Assembly (NCBI RefSeq): GCF_024509555.1
Contig: NZ_JAMWEL010000018.1
Location: forward strand, 1-47,996
DNA: 47,996 bases
Direction of reading: 5' to 3'
Source of the DNA: Streptococcus suis
Lineage (GTDB): Bacteria > Bacillota > Bacilli > Lactobacillales > Streptococcaceae
In this document: piece after piece, positions 44,879-47,996 of the stretch
Numbering within the stretch: the stretch's first letter is position 1
How the letters are laid out: every line of letters starts with the position of its first letter
Position numbers and translations under genes: made by a program
Notes under the pieces: model-generated
Database searches by the model: none
What the model saw: only the letters and a program-made list of their open reading frames with translations
What the model was told of the DNA's origin: nothing

Positions 44879-46108
44879 ATGACCTTAACAATTATTTCAG
44901 CAGAATCTTTTCAAAAGCATATTGATCAGGCTGAATTTCAGTTCTTTGAACAGTCTCCACAGATGGCTCTACTTTTAGAAAAAAGAGGCTATGATGTCAA
45001 AATAGTTGGCTATGAAGTCGCTGGAGATATTAAAGTTTCTGGTATTCTATTCAGTACCCCAATAGCAGGTGGTCTGCATATGGAATTACACAATGGGCCC
45101 ATATTTACTGATCGAACTTATCTCAAAGACTTCTATCAAGCACTACAAATATTTGCAAGGCAAAACAATGCAATAGAGTTAAAGGTAAAACCATATCTAA
45201 CCTATCAACAATTTGATACAGATGGTAGCCCTATCGCCGAACCAGATTCAACTGTTATTACTGACTTGACAAGCATTGGTTATGAACACCATGGATTACA
45301 GACTGGGTATAAAAGTGGAGATTGGTACTACATCAAAGACCTAACAGGCTTGACACAGGATACTCTCTTCAAGTCCTTCAGTAAAAAAGGTAAACCACTT
45401 GTTAAAAAAGCTAAAACATTTGGTATGAAAATCAAGAAATTAGAGCGTAATCAACTATCCCTATTTAAAGAAATTACCTCTGCCACATCCAACCGTCGTG
45501 AATTTGATGACAAGCCACTTGAATATTACGAATACCTTTATGATAGCTTTGGTGAAAAGGCAGAATTTTTAGTCGTAACATTAAATTTCCAGGATTATTG
45601 GCAAAATCTCTCTCGTGACCAAGAAAAATTGAAAGAAAAAATTGATCGCCTTGCCTCAGATTTAGAACATAATCCAAATTCTGAGAAAAAACAGAATCAA
45701 CACAGAGAGCTTTCCAGCCAATACGATACATTTGAAGTGAGAAAACAAGAAGCGCAGGAGTTTATCAATCGTTATGGACAGAAAGACGTTCATCTCTGCG
45801 CCAGTCTCTTTGTCTATCTTGATAAAGAAGCCTATTATTTACACAGTGGCTCTTATCCAGAATTCAATAAATTTTATGCCCCAGCTATTCTTCAAGAACA
45901 TGTGATGTTGGAAGCGATCAAGCGTGGTATCACCTCTTACAATTTTTTAGGGATTATGGGCATCTTTGATGGTTCCGATGGAGTGCTTCGCTTTAAGCAA
46001 AATTTTAATGGCTACATCGAACATAAGCCAGGAATTTTTATGTATTATCCTAAGCCAATAAAGTTTAAATTCTATCGTTTTATCAAAAAATTGCTGGGTA
46101 GAATATAA
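44879..46108 (+). CDS. FemABX aminoacyltransferase, MurN-like (copy 2)
   Basis: A 409-residue paralogue of the preceding gene, alike over the whole length (SFSKKGKPLVKKAKTFGMK, FLGIMGIFDGSDGVLRFKQNF). It lacks the insertion GGEP before the DWYYIKDL segment. It probably arose by tandem duplication and could add a further residue, use another aminoacyl-tRNA, or share the MurN step. Located 9 bases after copy 1, ribosome site weak (AAGAAACA). Confidence 0.85.
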   Translation: MTLTIISAESFQKHIDQAEFQFFEQSPQMALLLEKRGYDVKIVGYEVAGDIKVSGILFSTPIAGGLHMELHNGPIFTDRTYLKDFYQALQIFARQNNAIELKVKPYLTYQQFDTDGSPIAEPDSTVITDLTSIGYEHHGLQTGYKSGDWYYIKDLTGLTQDTLFKSFSKKGKPLVKKAKTFGMKIKKLERNQLSLFKEITSATSNRREFDDKPLEYYEYLYDSFGEKAEFLVVTLNFQDYWQNLSRDQEKLKEKIDRLASDLEHNPNSEKKQNQHRELSSQYDTFEVRKQEAQEFINRYGQKDVHLCASLFVYLDKEAYYLHSGSYPEFNKFYAPAILQEHVMLEAIKRGITSYNFLGIMGIFDGSDGVLRFKQNFNGYIEHKPGIFMYYPKPIKFKFYRFIKKLLGRI

Positions 46109-46145
46109 CAATTACTTAAAATTACAAGTCGAAAGAGGACAGTCT

Positions 46146-47780
46146 ATGTCAACAGAAACAACTAGTAGCTCTCAAAAAGAGAAAATGCTACGCGGTACCT
46201 TTTGGTCTACGGTAAGTGATTTTGTCAGTCGATTGCTCGGTGCCCTTTATATTATTCCATGGTTCTATTGGATGGGACAATATGCCAACGAAGCAAATGC
46301 CTTGTTTTCCATGGGATATAACATCTATGCCACCATCCTGCTTTTTTCCACTTCAGGCATCAACGTAGCCCTCTCCAAACAAATTGCAAGGTACAGTGTT
46401 TTGGACCAGGAAGAAAAAATTGCAGCTCTCGTCAATAGTTTTCTCAAATTGATGATCTTATCTGGTCTATTTTTTGCCAGTCTCATGTACTTTGCAGCAC
46501 CTTTCCTGTCAGAATCGATGGGAATCGGGCGTGACTTAGTTCCTGTCTTATATAGCCTTTGTCTATCGGTACTAGTATTCCCTGCAATGTCTACTATTCG
46601 TGGAATTTTTCAAGGCTATGCAAATTTGAAACCATCTGCCTTAAGTCAAATCTTTGAACAATTGATTCGTGTCATTTGGATGTTGTTAACAACTTTCTTT
46701 ATTATGAAAGTTGGAGACGCTGATTACAAGCAAGCCGTTACACAATCTACTTTGGCAGCCTTTATCGGGATGATTGCCAGCCTACTGGTTCTATTTTATT
46801 TCCTACGTAAAGAAAATCTTATTAGTTTATTACGTAAACCAAAGAAAGTAACTGCTGATTTACAAGTTCGTGAACTAGTAATTGAGACTTTCAAAGAAGC
46901 CATTCCTTTCATTATTCTCGGTTCTGCCATTCAAACTTACCAATTGATTGATCAATTTACCTATATAAATTTCATGACAAAAATAACGGATTTGGATCTC
47001 AGACGTCTAACAGTACTCTATTCCTACATGTCTGCAAATCCGAATAAGATTATTATGATCTTGATTTCCATAGCTACTTCAATTGGTGCTGTCGGCATAC
47101 CACTGTTAACCGCAAACTTTTTGAAAAAGGATAAAGAGGCCATATCTTCTCTCATTGTCAATAATATAAAAATGTTAAACATCTTTATATTCCCTGCACT
47201 GACTGGAAGTTTGATACTTGCAAATGAAATCTATTCTATTTTCTATTCAAAACCAGAACAGATTGCCCTTGATTTATTTGTTCACGCTATTCTTCAAACA
47301 TTCTTGTTAGCTGCTTATAACATCGCCTCACCTACATTACTAGCACTTTTTGAAAGTAGAAAAGCTATTCAATACTTCTTGATTGGTGTACTTGTTAAGT
47401 TAGTACTTCAACTTCCATTTATCTACCTATTCCAATCAAATGGTCCTCTAGCCGCGACAAGTATCGCAACACTTTCCTCTGTCATTCTTATGTACTGCCA
47501 CATACATCAGATTGTCGGTTTCAAGCAAAAAACTATTATCAGGCATCTTATAAAAGTTGGTCTCTCAACATTATTAATGGCACTTACTGTTATGATTGGA
47601 AAAGTACTACTTGACGCAATACTACCTGGTAATGATAAATTTAGCATGCTAATCAAGTTGATTCTACTAGGCACAACTGGTATTGCTACTTATGCCTACC
47701 TCACTCTTAAGAATCGACTCATTGATGACTTATTGGGAGAGAGAGCTGATAAACTACGGACTAAACTAGCTATCAAATAA
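46146..47780 (+). CDS. MurJ/YtgP-type lipid II flippase (polysaccharide transporter family)
   Basis: A 544-residue MATE/MOP superfamily protein with about 14 membrane segments. The N-terminal GTFWSTVSDFVSRLLGALYIIPW and the conserved SMGYNIYATILLFSTSGINVALSKQ match streptococcal YtgP, the lipid II flippase, although several paralogues exist in each genome. The gene follows the murM-murN group by 37 bases with GAAAGAGG before the ATG. Next to lipid II-branching enzymes it makes sense as the exporter of branched lipid II, but this is inference. Confidence 0.8.
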   Translation: MSTETTSSSQKEKMLRGTFWSTVSDFVSRLLGALYIIPWFYWMGQYANEANALFSMGYNIYATILLFSTSGINVALSKQIARYSVLDQEEKIAALVNSFLKLMILSGLFFASLMYFAAPFLSESMGIGRDLVPVLYSLCLSVLVFPAMSTIRGIFQGYANLKPSALSQIFEQLIRVIWMLLTTFFIMKVGDADYKQAVTQSTLAAFIGMIASLLVLFYFLRKENLISLLRKPKKVTADLQVRELVIETFKEAIPFIILGSAIQTYQLIDQFTYINFMTKITDLDLRRLTVLYSYMSANPNKIIMILISIATSIGAVGIPLLTANFLKKDKEAISSLIVNNIKMLNIFIFPALTGSLILANEIYSIFYSKPEQIALDLFVHAILQTFLLAAYNIASPTLLALFESRKAIQYFLIGVLVKLVLQLPFIYLFQSNGPLAATSIATLSSVILMYCHIHQIVGFKQKTIIRHLIKVGLSTLLMALTVMIGKVLLDAILPGNDKFSMLIKLILLGTTGIATYAYLTLKNRLIDDLLGERADKLRTKLAIK

Positions 47781-47951
47781 ACACATAGTTTCATTCGGAG
47801 TTATTCTTCGGATCAATAGTAAAAACACAGACAGAATAATGTTGACTTCATCAATTCAACTGATCTGTCGTAACCGCCCAATAACAAGGTATCTATCCAC
47901 TCACTCCTTCCTCCGGTATACTGTTATAAAAAACAAACTGGAGGATTTATT
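47781..47951. other. Intergenic region at the right end
   Basis: A 171-base gap. A dyad GACAGA/TCTGTC with inner GTTGA/TCAAC (about 47830-47871) may act as a terminator, though no T-run follows it on the plus strand. TATACT (47917-47922) or TATAAA (47925-47930) could be the -10 of the next gene; no good -35 was seen. Confidence 0.4.
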
Positions 47952-47996
47952 ATGTCTCAGCCCATCGTCCCATTGACTATTCCCCAATCTCGCCGC
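47952..47996 (+). CDS. Start of a gene leaving the window (partial)
   Basis: ATG at 47952 with a GGAGG ribosome site begins a frame that runs to the window edge (15 codons, MSQPIVPLTIPQSRR). Too little is seen to identify it. Confidence 0.6.
   Translation, partial: MSQPIVPLTIPQSRR

Overview
The window looks like a chromosomal segment of a low-GC Firmicute of the genus Streptococcus, most likely Streptococcus suis or a close relative. This rests on gene order (ybeY-dgkA-era-mutM-coaE-pmrA-rpmG-secG-rnr-smpB; a sialic acid block with satABC-type genes; murM/murN next to a MurJ-type flippase), strong AAGGAG ribosome sites, and protein similarity judged by eye. No database search was run. No prophage, CRISPR array, rRNA or complete insertion sequence was seen.

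Layout. 1-3,650: a copper P-type ATPase (copA) behind two cop boxes, a TehB-type methyltransferase, and a candidate small RNA at the left edge. 3,689-4,866: a zinc alcohol dehydrogenase with a MerR-type promoter. 4,876-13,553: a leftward housekeeping cluster (ybeY, dgkA, era, mutM, coaE, pmrA, rpmG, secG, rnr, smpB) for ribosome quality control, DNA repair, CoA synthesis and secretion; it is interrupted by two hairpin-rich intergenic regions that share an inverted repeat module. 13,560-22,589: sialic acid use. An RpiR regulator faces a nine-gene leftward block: nanE, three sugar ABC genes without an ATPase, yhcH, a DUF624 membrane gene, nanA, nanK and a CE7 esterase. A perfect cre site lies at the nanE promoter. 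22,617-27,095: an AhpD-like protein and a heterodimeric multidrug ABC exporter, whose mRNA leader encodes a 22-residue peptide followed by a terminator, i.e. a likely attenuator. 27,236-30,361: tRNA-Thr(GGU), then feoA-feoB and a Cys-rich membrane peptide. 30,328-34,287: ftsX, ftsE, prfB (with the RF2 +1 frameshift) and queG. 34,319-36,021: small membrane genes and a 106-bp MITE-like repeat. 36,021-38,894: a cation P-type ATPase under a yybP-ykoY (manganese) riboswitch with a clear terminator. 38,919-42,414: a DUF1934 protein, a TauE-type transporter, an HD hydrolase and a Cof-type HAD phosphatase. 42,414-47,780: murM, two murN-like paralogues and a MurJ-type flippase, forming a unit that branches lipid II and may then flip it. 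A further gene begins at 47,952 and leaves the window.

How the parts work together. The sialic acid block imports Neu5Ac (satABC), cleaves it (nanA), phosphorylates ManNAc (nanK) and epimerises it (nanE) to GlcNAc-6-P; the enzymes that finish the route are not here. Metal handling recurs: copper export, iron import and manganese/calcium export, each with its own control. The most notable regulatory finding is the leader-peptide attenuator before the multidrug exporter. It contains an exact 9-base complement between the leader's ribosome site and its own codons, and a second 6-base complement to the terminator loop. Other points worth checking are the candidate cre-associated small RNA, the composite hairpin regions, the MITE-like repeat and two possibly leaderless divergent genes.
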